The notes under the pieces are model-generated. The model was not told where the DNA came from and searched no databases. It saw only the letters and a list, made by a program, of their open reading frames with translations. This document shows positions 55,749 through 64,000 of a stretch of 64,000 bases of DNA, piece after piece. Each line of letters begins with the position of its first letter. Position 1 is the first letter of the stretch. Origin of the DNA: Kalmusia sp. IMI 367209 (Eukaryota; Ascomycota; Dothideomycetes; Pleosporales; Didymosphaeriaceae); NCBI GenBank assembly GCA_027946365.1, contig JAPEUQ010000010.1, positions 1,116,001-1,180,000 of the forward strand, written 5' to 3'. The translations under genes and the position numbers were made by a program.

Positions 55749-58700
55749 ATGCCCCGCATACAACGCCCTGGCCCACGGCCAGAGGATAGTGCCACGCACA
55801 TGACCCTCAACCACGCGCTGGGCAATCTGGGAGGGAGACAAAGGCCCTGGATGACGATGACCCCACACCAAGCCCTCACGCCGGGCCAGACACCGGACCC
55901 TGCCGCCGCAGCTCGCAAACGAGCGATACTCCTAACCCAACCCCCGCCACGGCAACCACCGGTGGAGCAGACCCAAGTGGTGCAATCTCTCCGTGGGCAG
56001 CCTCCCTCCAACTCGACGTCTCCTCAGCTACCAAACGTTCTATCACATCAACCCAGCGGCCGCATTGTGCCTTCACCCACGACCGTTTTGCCCTCGCCAT
56101 CCCCGAGCGAAGACGCCATCCTAGACCAGGCGCCCACCCCTCTCAACGCTGTTCATCACGACGGTGCCCGAACCACGAGTAATCAGACGTTGGAGAATGA
56201 TCATTCCACGCCCGAAGATCGGTTCATATTGGGCCCACGACCAGCTCCAACAACAGACCAGACATTAGCGCACAAACGGCCGCGTACATCATTCGCTGCT
56301 CACGGGCGGCACGTACCTCCCCCATTAAATACCCAAAATGTCGTTGTCACTCAGCCCCGATTGGGAAGGAGCGACCAGCGTGCCTCGGGAAGCCAGCCAC
56401 AGAGCGCAAGCCCTTCACTCATTACTCAGCCATTTAGTCAAGCTTTTGGACAACAGGCCTACACACATTCGCGGCATCGGCAACCTACGATCCCCCAATC
56501 TATGCCGAATCAGTCCTCCGTTCAGCTGCGAAATGGTACCACTACCACACTAGTTCAAGGTCCATCCGTGCCGCCACATCAATTACCGTCACTGGACGCT
56601 GGAGCTGCTGCACTGCACGTATTCCGTTCGACACACGAAATAATACCAGACTCATTTGATGACAGACGTTTAAGAACCCTAGAGATTGCATTGAGGGAGC
56701 AAGACCATGTTTACCTTCGCGTACATCAATTCTATTGTCTACTCACAACTAGTCCCGGAGCTTTACACCCACATATAACAAAGCATCCGCATAAGCAGTT
56801 TATGGTCGACTTTCTTAGCTCGGTGCTTGACTCCAACGACACACTGACACCTGCCGTGCAAAAGTTTTTCGTTCAATTTCCTTCGCCGTTGCACCATCTT
56901 CCCTATCGAGAGTCCCAGGAATGCCGCATGGACGTGCACAATTTTATTAAATCCATGTCTCTGTCCGTAAATTATCCCTCTGCGGTGGCTGCCTGTATTC
57001 AGCGCAGATTCCCGCCCTTGATGCTTGAAATGATCCACTTCATAGGTATATTATCGAAGCAATTACGGTCAATCGTTTACACATCATTGACCCGGACTCT
57101 GGGGGCAGAATTGAAGTCGGGAGGTGCAAGCGTGTCTGCTGTGGCTCAGTATGAGACAGATATGCTTAACATCTTTCCGCATATCCAGGACGTCTTTTAT
57201 GCTCGTCAAAGCGAACTACACCGCCAGCAACCTTGTAATTATGATGCGGACGCAGAAATTAGCCGCGAGCTACTCCGATGGGCAAAGCAGCTACAGGACA
57301 TATATCATAGGTATACCTCTACCGTTCCGCAGCCAAGGCAGTGTCAGCCCACGCAACACAATAGCCAGCAGACTCCAACAAGGGCATCGTACTCTCAACA
57401 ACAGATGCAGGCGCAGCCCATGCAACAGTATATTCAAGCACCGATTCCTCCAAATCAGCGGACTCCAATGGCATCCTATCCTCAACAACAGATGCAGGCG
57501 CTGCATGCGCCGCACAACAACCACACGCCCTTCCTTCCAACCCCATCGGCCCCAGTTGGATCATCGCATTTTCAGCAGCTAAGACCTATGCCGACGGTAC
57601 AGAGCAACCAGACCCAAACAGTCCAGCCACTTGTCTATCCCGACTCGAGAATGCCTCCTCATTCAGCCCAAGCCGCAGTCCAGCAAAGACGAGGGAGATC
57701 TCCAGGGCGACCGCCGCTACCAATTGCTCAGCCCCCGCTGCAGCATTGGCCTGTACATGCGAGTGGTTATCAAACACCACATCCGGCACGTTTGATTCCT
57801 GCTCGTGGGTGGTCTCAGTCTCAGCAGCATCGACCAAACCCTGCCCGGGTTGCACTGCACCAGGCCCATCTCAGGTCCCCATTGCTGCGAGCGCAGTCCG
57901 AAGAGCGTTTCTATCTGTACATGCAGTCCTTTATGAGGGATCCACAACGTCCTGCAAAATCTGGTTTCGAGAAATGGTATTTCACCGTGACCCCCGAGCA
58001 AATGGAAAGAATTCCCAAAGATGTTCCGGATCTTCCTGGAGCACCCTCGGTTCGAAGCATTAACAAGGATAGTCTTGTGCTTCGCCTTCGTTGCGTAAAA
58101 TGGGCTGACTCGAAACTGCCTACCGAGCACACCTGGGCAACTAGCGACATGTCATGGATTCCCTATGCATACTTCAAACTTAATGGCAAGAACCTTGAAC
58201 AGCGAAAGAAGTTGCATCACGGAAGAGACAAGCCGATCGACCTCACTCAGTTTGTCGTGGCGGGCGAAAATACCTTGGAGATCTCCATCGTGTGTGGGAC
58301 CACCGATGTAGCCCATCTCGACTACCTCGTCGCCATCGAGATCCTCGGCGTCGAATCGCACGCTGCTATTATGCACACTGCCCAAATCACCAATCACATT
58401 AGCGCAGAGACTAGCAAGCAGCGAATCAAAGACAATCTATCCAGCACCATGGACGACGACGTCGCCATTGTAGAAAGCAACCTTACCGTCAACCTCTTCG
58501 ACCCTTTCACAATGTCTGGTATTTGCGACATCCCCGCAAGAAGTAAAGCCTGTCTGCACTTTGACTGTTTCCCGCTTGCGACATTCCTAGAGACTCGCTC
58601 GCGGGCTGGCGACGTATCTGTGGCGAGCGAGTGGAGGTGTCCCATCTGTAATGCGGATGCACGGCCGCAGCATCTCGTTGTTGACGGATTTTTCGAGCAG

Positions 58701-58853
58701 GTCCGCAGCAAGCTGTTAAACAACGGCCTATCGAGGACGAGGGCTATCATTGTCGAGCAGGACGGATCGTGGAAACCCAAAACTGACGTCCAGGGGCACG
58801 TGCCGGATGCCGCCGATGACGACGACGACGTCGCGATTGTGGATGTGCAGTGA
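55749..58853 (+). CDS. MIZ/SP-RING domain protein, probable SUMO E3 ligase
   Basis: One exon encodes 1034 aa. The N-terminal ~250 residues and a central part (about 530-720) are Pro/Gln-rich and disordered. A helical block lies between (about 280-510). The C-terminal third holds a PINIT-like region (WKYF-type pattern in GFEKWYFTVTPEQMERIP). It is followed by the SP-RING at about 910-980: NLTVNLFDPFTMSGICDIPA, RSKACLHFDCFPLATFLETR and EWRCPICNADARPQHLVVDG. This keeps the Cys-x-His-x2-Cys and C-P-x-C zinc ligands of Siz/PIAS proteins. Two DDDVAIV copies flank it, one ending the protein, and may be SUMO-interacting motifs. Such ligases stimulate SUMO transfer in the nucleus. The frame opens before the ATG at 55749 but has no earlier ATG. 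Confidence 0.85.
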   Translation: MPRIQRPGPRPEDSATHMTLNHALGNLGGRQRPWMTMTPHQALTPGQTPDPAAAARKRAILLTQPPPRQPPVEQTQVVQSLRGQPPSNSTSPQLPNVLSHQPSGRIVPSPTTVLPSPSPSEDAILDQAPTPLNAVHHDGARTTSNQTLENDHSTPEDRFILGPRPAPTTDQTLAHKRPRTSFAAHGRHVPPPLNTQNVVVTQPRLGRSDQRASGSQPQSASPSLITQPFSQAFGQQAYTHSRHRQPTIPQSMPNQSSVQLRNGTTTTLVQGPSVPPHQLPSLDAGAAALHVFRSTHEIIPDSFDDRRLRTLEIALREQDHVYLRVHQFYCLLTTSPGALHPHITKHPHKQFMVDFLSSVLDSNDTLTPAVQKFFVQFPSPLHHLPYRESQECRMDVHNFIKSMSLSVNYPSAVAACIQRRFPPLMLEMIHFIGILSKQLRSIVYTSLTRTLGAELKSGGASVSAVAQYETDMLNIFPHIQDVFYARQSELHRQQPCNYDADAEISRELLRWAKQLQDIYHRYTSTVPQPRQCQPTQHNSQQTPTRASYSQQQMQAQPMQQYIQAPIPPNQRTPMASYPQQQMQALHAPHNNHTPFLPTPSAPVGSSHFQQLRPMPTVQSNQTQTVQPLVYPDSRMPPHSAQAAVQQRRGRSPGRPPLPIAQPPLQHWPVHASGYQTPHPARLIPARGWSQSQQHRPNPARVALHQAHLRSPLLRAQSEERFYLYMQSFMRDPQRPAKSGFEKWYFTVTPEQMERIPKDVPDLPGAPSVRSINKDSLVLRLRCVKWADSKLPTEHTWATSDMSWIPYAYFKLNGKNLEQRKKLHHGRDKPIDLTQFVVAGENTLEISIVCGTTDVAHLDYLVAIEILGVESHAAIMHTAQITNHISAETSKQRIKDNLSSTMDDDVAIVESNLTVNLFDPFTMSGICDIPARSKACLHFDCFPLATFLETRSRAGDVSVASEWRCPICNADARPQHLVVDGFFEQVRSKLLNNGLSRTRAIIVEQDGSWKPKTDVQGHVPDAADDDDDVAIVDVQ

Positions 58854-59987
58854 GCATCTCGGGCGGCGAGTGCGGTCCAGGCCGTTCCTACAAGCTCGGG
58901 TTGACATCGCCCACCTTTCGCTTTCTACCTTGCTCCTGTTCGCTCTCTAGGTTTTGTTGTCATGGTGCGTCAAAAGCGGTACTGGGTTTATCTACACGCG
59001 CTTCACCATTACATTTTTGAGATGTTGGTCCTGCGTATTCACAGGCCAGGCGTTTGTGAGAACGGTGATTTCATCTCGTCTGTTTTTTCCCCGGAGTTTT
59101 CGGCATGATTATTTATATATACCCCCCTTTCCTATTGTAATTTGGCGCCATGATCTGGGTATTGTAGCGCGCTGGGAAGTCACGCATGGACTGGTTCAGC
59201 TCACGAGAGGCAAAGGCGTTATAACTGCGTGCGTCGAGGACTTTTCTTTTTCTTCTCGGTCGGGCTCGTTGACGATATGACACGGCTCCGTAAGGTTTTC
59301 CTAATTATCGTCCACGTTTTGCCCCTGTCATGATTTCGATTCTTAGAAGAAATATCCACAACGAAACGGTCACGAATGGAAATGAATTATGAACGAAAAG
59401 ATGATCGTTGCTATCGTGAATATGCCCGTTTTTGCAAGGGGATGCTGGAGTTCTAATTTGAATCTTTGTTTGTGTGAGTCGATGAAAGAGTCAGCAGAGT
59501 ACCTTTCCTCGGAAGGATCTTCGTTTTGGGAGCAGGTATAATCTATCCAGGCCATTGTTTTGACGGCTTCTGAGAGGGCATGGCTTTGAGATAGTCTGTG
59601 CAACAGATAGAGGGAGATGGTTCCAGTTTTGAGGTTAGTTAGTTGGGCGGTTCGTTCCTCTATGCCTTGATGGAAGCGAGACAAATGACGTTAGTGCGAG
59701 TAGGTTCTTGGTAGCAGTTAGTGAAATGTGACCATGTGCTCATGATACCAGAAGATACCACGAGCAGGCTCTCGATAGCGGTCAGGGAGGTCAGCCGTTC
59801 TGCAGAATATCACTGCGAGTAGGTTCTTCGAAGATGTAAGTGAAGCGTGAAGGTTTGCTATAGATTGCGCGAGAACAGAGGCAGCGACTACTTAAAGCCC
59901 TTCCGCAAAGCCCGGTTGAGGCCGCGCACATCTGGCGCACATCTCAACGAGTGGCCCCTTGCCATCGAGGGCTCACGCAACGCAAGC
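58854..59987. other. Intergenic, with an imperfect direct repeat
   Basis: About 1.1 kb. It holds the 3' flank of the SP-RING gene and the 5' flank of the SprT-like gene. A 61-codon minus-strand frame near 59370-59552 has a hydrophobic end but no other support. Confidence 0.5.
59696..59852. repeat. Imperfect direct repeat, two copies about 119 bp apart
   Basis: Copies at 59696-59732 and 59815-59851 both begin GCGAGTAGGTTCTT and continue with a matching (G/A)TNAGTGAA(A/G)(T/C)GTGA end. They lie just upstream of the SprT-like gene and could be regulatory or a local duplication. Confidence 0.6.
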
Positions 59988-60998
59988 ATGCTCGAAGACC
60001 TTATCATGGAGACGACGCCGCACGACAGAGTCAAGGCTTGGCTTAAGCAGGATATCAACAAGCAAGTCGAGCAACAGTTCGGCAAAGAGTTTTGGAAGGT
60101 AGCCACTCTAGCGACGCTGTCCGTGCGATGCAGCTGCAACGAGTGTGCGCCAGAGGCGTACGTCGACGCCTGTGTTGGGCACAGTGGCCATATTCGTCCT
60201 GCCAAAGCCGGCCAAGCTCTGACTTTCGGGCCACTGAAAACGAGATACGAAGCCCTAGAACTAGCTCACGCCGCTGTCGCTGTCATGACGCGACCGCAAC
60301 ACGAGATGACGCCCGAACAGTTGTTAGCCATCGGAGTATTCCAGTCCTGTTGGAAGAAGGAGTGGAAATACTGGTTTGGGGAGCAGCCCTTGGATCCGAA
60401 CCGATGTAAAATGAACTATCTCCAACTGATCAAGATGGCTCGTTTGCTTAGTACCATCATGTTCTCCATGGTTCCTGAAGCGCCGGGTTTGCATCTGCAT
60501 GCGGTATCAGCCGAGAGGTTCGTGTATTCCGTCGGCTGGGATGAAAGTGTCGGACCTGATTACGACGGCATCATGCAGTTGCAGGACGGCTTGCCGGTCA
60601 TATCATTGAACCCAAACGCAAGAGGCACGTGGAGATACGACCGTGGCAAATTGGCAGTTGAACGTCTAGGTACGCTTGTGCACGAGTTGATCCACGCTTT
60701 TCTAGCTATGTTTTCTTGCGAAAGTTGCAATAAGGCCAACGACAACTTGCAGAAGTTTGAAGGCCACGGACGAGCTTGGCATCTGATGGCGAAGGCTGCG
60801 GAAGAGGCTTTACCGAGGCTTCTGTGGGTTCAGCTGGATACTGGGCGTCGGAGCGAGATAACTAGGTGGCGACACGTTGACTTCAAGGGCCACAGCTTGC
60901 ATGATCTGGTGTCATATGGATTTCTAACGGAGCATCTTACGGAGGACCATACAGGGGACCAATCGTACAAGAAAAGGAGGCATTGCGAGCTGAACTGA
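59988..60998 (+). CDS. SprT-like domain protein (HExxH metalloprotease-like)
   Basis: An intronless frame of 336 aa from ATG 59988. The key motif is GTLVHELIHAFLAMF (HELIH at about residue 232), with a following KFEGHGRAWHLMAKAAEEAL around residues 257-275 that could supply a further zinc-binding His. Cys-rich spots are present (RCSCNECAPEAY, then CESCNK). The layout, a HExxH followed by GHGxxWH, matches SprT-like domains of fungal proteins, related to the DNA-protein-crosslink protease Spartan/Wss1. An actual protease function is inferred. The frame is open upstream to about 59850 without an ATG, so an upstream exon is possible. Confidence 0.75.
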   Translation: MLEDLIMETTPHDRVKAWLKQDINKQVEQQFGKEFWKVATLATLSVRCSCNECAPEAYVDACVGHSGHIRPAKAGQALTFGPLKTRYEALELAHAAVAVMTRPQHEMTPEQLLAIGVFQSCWKKEWKYWFGEQPLDPNRCKMNYLQLIKMARLLSTIMFSMVPEAPGLHLHAVSAERFVYSVGWDESVGPDYDGIMQLQDGLPVISLNPNARGTWRYDRGKLAVERLGTLVHELIHAFLAMFSCESCNKANDNLQKFEGHGRAWHLMAKAAEEALPRLLWVQLDTGRRSEITRWRHVDFKGHSLHDLVSYGFLTEHLTEDHTGDQSYKKRRHCELN

Positions 60999-62997
60999 AG
61001 GGAGATGTGGTCCGTTGTCGTAACAAGGCAACCTAGAGCAGTCGTATGGCAATCAATGTAGTCGTTCGTCTCAGTGATGAAGCGATGTCACGTATGCTCG
61101 TGAACATTATCCAGGTCGGGAAGATGGACCGTCAATAGATTCCTTGACCACAGATAGAGCTTCCATGTTATACTTGCAAGCTCCGATCCAATAGCTGATA
61201 GCTCCGAAGGGTACCGGCGAGCCCGATGGTAATCAGACCGATCTCCCAGGTACATCGTAGCTGATGACACCAGCTATGGGTAGTGACTGCTCAGTGAATT
61301 GGTCGCGTGGAATCGGAAATCATGCACAAGAGCTTGTGGCGTTGGACTAACTCGTCTGGTTTAGTCCCCGGGGGTCCTAAGGCACGTACGCATCGAGTCC
61401 CTTGACAATTCATCTTTGCGTCGGAAAGGGTGCGATTGGACGACAGCAAATTGTACGTCCCCTGGGTTATACTCGATGTGAGCTATTTTTCGCTTGGTGG
61501 AACTCCCGACAACAGCTTCGGCGTTGAAGACGAAAAGCTGTGGTGTTTTGGAGGTTGCATCGTTGACCATCCCATCCGCACAAGGAGCAGCCTGCTGCGG
61601 CTGATGTCGGCAGCTCAAGGGCCAACATGCCCGTTCATGGACCAGATTGGGTACAACCCGCTCTGGCTACCGGGGCTACAAGGCCATGCCGTCGAACTAT
61701 TTCTGCTGGCAGCGCAGCACACCCACGCCCACGGTATCCGGTCAGGGCGAGATATGGGAAGCAGTGGATGAGAGCATTCCAATTATCTCCTAAGGTGCAT
61801 GATGTCGGGGCGTTATGCGGGGGCTAAACCAGCCTCGACTAGGCACCAAGATAGCGCAGGGACAAAGCGAGGCTGGACGACTTGGCGCCAGTAAGGCTGA
61901 GGAGAGGGAAGACGTAGTTTCGCGGCCCCTATCCTATGAGATTGCGGGACAAGGAAAGAGGCAAATGCCCCGGGTTCCAGGCCGCTGGATAGAGGCCCCG
62001 AAAAAGGAGAAGGTGAGGTGAGATGCCCGATATGGGATGAGGAAAAGGCAGAGCGAATGGCGGCGGGTGCGAACTGCGATTGGCTGGCGCTTTGATGCGG
62101 GTCTCGGGCGTAGCACTATTCCCACCAGTGTGGTCTGGCCCCAGTATTGATGCGCGCTGCTTGCTGCGGGATAGCTGGCAGCAGGCTGAAGGAGAGACAG
62201 CATGGTAGCAAGACGTCTGCCTGGACGCCCGCGAGACAAAAGTCGCTCGTGGCATGGTTTGACAACGGCGTGGGCCAGCGAGCGGGGGCCCTGCAGCGGC
62301 GAGCCTGCAGCGGCTCTGGCGATCAGCGGTGTTTCGGGAGCAGGTGGGTGTGGTGTCGAGGGGGCGATGCCGGGCGATGCTGGTGATGCTGGCTGGGCGC
62401 TGGCGGTGGAGGTATGACGTTCGAGGCGTCTTCGAATGCTTCTAGTGTCTCGGCGTCGAAGCTGGTCTCGTCTCCAGCTGCCGTTCAGCCTGGATTTCTG
62501 CCGGCGCATCTGATTGCCCTTGCGACGAAGCCCTTGCGACGAAGCCCTTGCGACGATGGTCTCTCCCCTTCTCCAGCGGACCTTGAATCATGGCCGTTTC
62601 GCTGTTGCAGCGGGACTCTGGGGTGCCGGGGGAGGGCGGATGTAACAGCGTGACAATCAGCGTTCCAGGGCGTGGTGAACGGGCGCTGCAGCGGGCGAGG
62701 CAGGCGACGACGCCACGGCTGACCAGGAGCGGCGCGATTGGCCGGCTCGGTGGCGGGATCCAATTCTTCCCTGGGCGGCGTTGCCACTCTGGGTTGGATG
62801 CCGCTCAGCAATCCACCATCTGGGATCCGCGCCGCCGGCTTGGTTGCCAGCCCTAGAGGCGGCTTTGCACGCCTTATGTACCGCCCGAGCCCACACGTAC
62901 ATGACCCTGCAGTTTGCTCCCCAGATACATCAGATCAACATTCATCGACACTCGTCCCGCCCGCACCTGTGCCGAGCTCCCGCTGCTCTCTCTCACC
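60999..62997. other. Gene-poor tract of about 2 kb
   Basis: No recognisable gene. The left part is average in composition; the right part (about 62.0-62.9 kb) is GC-rich with a short 14-bp tandem repeat and probably forms the promoter of the last gene. The overlapping frames at 61361-61771 on both strands have no domain and I could not choose between them. Confidence 0.45.
62517..62556. repeat. 14-bp tandem repeat, 2.9 copies
   Basis: The unit CCCTTGCGACGAAG occurs at 62517-62530 and 62531-62544, followed by a partial third copy at 62545-62556, all perfect. Confidence 0.95.
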
Positions 62998-63648
62998 ATG
63001 GCTTCGTTATTCCGCGACTTCTCCTTCGACGCGCCCTCGCGCCACCTACCACAGCACTGCCCAGAACGCGCCGTCCTGAACGTCTCGCCTACGTCAACCT
63101 CGCCTTCGCCGTTTCCTCTCCCCGCACGACTGCCCACGCCGCCACCCTGCTCCATCAACGACCTTGCACAGGCGCTCAACAAGCAAGACTTGCGTGTCAT
63201 CGTCGACCCCAGGTACAAGGCTTCGCACGAACCGCTCACACCTCCGGACGACGTCACCTTTTCTCACGCGCTGCCCGAACGTCCCCAACTCTCGCTCTCC
63301 ACTGCGCGATTGAATTCTGCCACCCTCCGCATGCAACGTCAAGCCCACGTGCGCATGCAGTCCTCGTCCTCACACGTCAAAGACATCGCCTCGCTAGTCG
63401 AGCAGATGATCCAGGTGGGAGACCAATGCAACGTCTGCTCGCGAAAATCCAAACCACCTTCGCCAGTATCCTCAGAGGAAGACGAGGGCGTCAGTATGGA
63501 TTACACGCCTTCGGCTAAAGAAGAAATTCGCTCCATGCTGCCGTTTTACCGGGCCGGCGACCGCATCGACGGTAGCACGCGAGTGACAAAGAGACCACGT
63601 ATGCGGAAGTCGACGTGCTCGATGATCGTCAAGAGAACCTCGAGGTGA
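62998..63648 (+). CDS. Unknown basic Ser/Pro-rich protein
   Basis: An intronless frame of 216 aa from a true ATG. It starts MASLFRDFSFDAPSRHLPQH. The only compact region is an amphipathic helix (HVKDIASLVEQMIQVGDQC) followed by NVCSRKSKPPSPVSSEEDEG, then EEIRSMLPFYRAGDRIDGST. The C-terminus is strongly basic (VTKRPRMRKSTCSMIVKRTS), possibly a nuclear signal. There is no signal peptide or membrane helix. I do not recognise the family; the sequence looks like a fungus-specific regulatory protein. The low-stop GC-rich context and consistent composition support it as a gene. Confidence 0.6.
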   Translation: MASLFRDFSFDAPSRHLPQHCPERAVLNVSPTSTSPSPFPLPARLPTPPPCSINDLAQALNKQDLRVIVDPRYKASHEPLTPPDDVTFSHALPERPQLSLSTARLNSATLRMQRQAHVRMQSSSSHVKDIASLVEQMIQVGDQCNVCSRKSKPPSPVSSEEDEGVSMDYTPSAKEEIRSMLPFYRAGDRIDGSTRVTKRPRMRKSTCSMIVKRTSR

Positions 63649-64000
63649 TTCAAAAGTGTTTTGTTTTTCTTTTAATTGGTTATCACCATCTGTCTTGTTA
63701 GATGCATATTGCGACGGCGTTTGGGTTCTAGGTTGGGGCTCGCTATATACCACTGCTTTTCACACGGAGGTTGGACGGCGAACAAAACTTGCTTCAAAGA
63801 CTTATCGTTAGGGTAGAAGCGTAATTCAAGGGAGACGAGATGCATGGACTGCGTCTAGATGGGACGGAACTGTCATTTACTTTGTAGAAGCGCTCCCTCA
63901 GTGGTTGAGCCTGGATTTGGGGATGCGGCGAGCCTAGTGCTCAGCAGTAGATGCGAATACACGCACGTCGTAACTGGCACCACGCTGCTCATATTTTCCA
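63649..64000. other. 3' flank, no gene seen
   Basis: The last 350 bp hold only the 3' UTR of the preceding gene as far as I can see. Confidence 0.5.

Noticed and set aside
55163..55789. 208-codon plus-strand frame
   Set aside because: GC-rich promoter region with a tandem repeat inside; no domain and no sensible start. The SP-RING gene begins at the end of it in another frame.
61361..61771. Overlapping frames on both strands
   Set aside because: Neither has a domain or splice evidence, and the two contradict each other.
62781..63518. 245-codon plus-strand frame overlapping the last gene
   Set aside because: It is His/Arg/Ala-rich and out of frame with the better 216-aa model starting at an ATG at 62998.
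1..64000. CRISPR arrays, tRNA or rRNA genes, transposase ORFs
   Set aside because: No spaced direct repeats of CRISPR type, no B-box (GGTTCGANTCC) with a matching A-box, and no transposase or reverse transcriptase frame was found on either strand by eye.

Overview
The window looks like nuclear DNA of a filamentous ascomycete, probably a dothideomycete-type mould. The class is an inference. Genes are mostly single or split by short introns (44-185 bp) with GT..AG ends and CTAAC/CTGAC-like branch sites. The gene families (HET-domain, RTA1-like, GH45 endoglucanase, histidine acid phosphatase, fungal monocarboxylate-type MFS) are typical of Pezizomycotina. I found no tRNA, rRNA, CRISPR or transposase.

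Left part (1-18.2 kb), mainly housekeeping: the 5' end of the mitochondrial processing peptidase beta subunit diverges from SDH4 across a 293-bp CCAAT-containing promoter. A decayed F-box/2EXR-like fragment follows, then a SCOC-family coiled-coil gene and a 3.7-kb gene-free tract with a (GT)16 microsatellite. Next come a secreted-type histidine acid phosphatase, a RING-H2 protein, an amidase, a BAP31/Yet3 ER protein and DUS3 tRNA dihydrouridine synthase.

Middle part (19-36 kb), accessory: a large ankyrin-repeat/proline-rich protein leads into a cluster of small proteins. These include a helical STAND-N-terminal-like protein with a candidate amyloid-type tail and two Asn/Gln-rich short proteins with hydrophobic C-terminal segments. 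The cluster also holds a broken minus-strand gene. CTNNBL1, a spliceosome-associated housekeeping gene, interrupts it, and then comes a clearly dead HET-domain gene carrying a nonsense codon, an internal deletion and a frameshift. An RTA1-like membrane protein and a monocarboxylate-type MFS carrier follow as a convergent pair.

Right part (36.9-64 kb): an F-box-like protein, a GH45 endoglucanase, a VMAT-like MFS transporter, a GT31-like glycosyltransferase facing a type II membrane proline-rich protein, two tiny membrane proteins, a BOI-type SH3-SAM-PH polarity protein, a MIZ/SP-RING SUMO-ligase-like protein, a SprT-like metalloprotease-like protein and an unknown basic protein. The genes do not form an obvious biosynthetic cluster. 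The most unusual content is the 22.7-32.2 kb block, which resembles a decaying fungal allorecognition/NLR-accessory neighbourhood. All exon models come from reading splice signals by eye.
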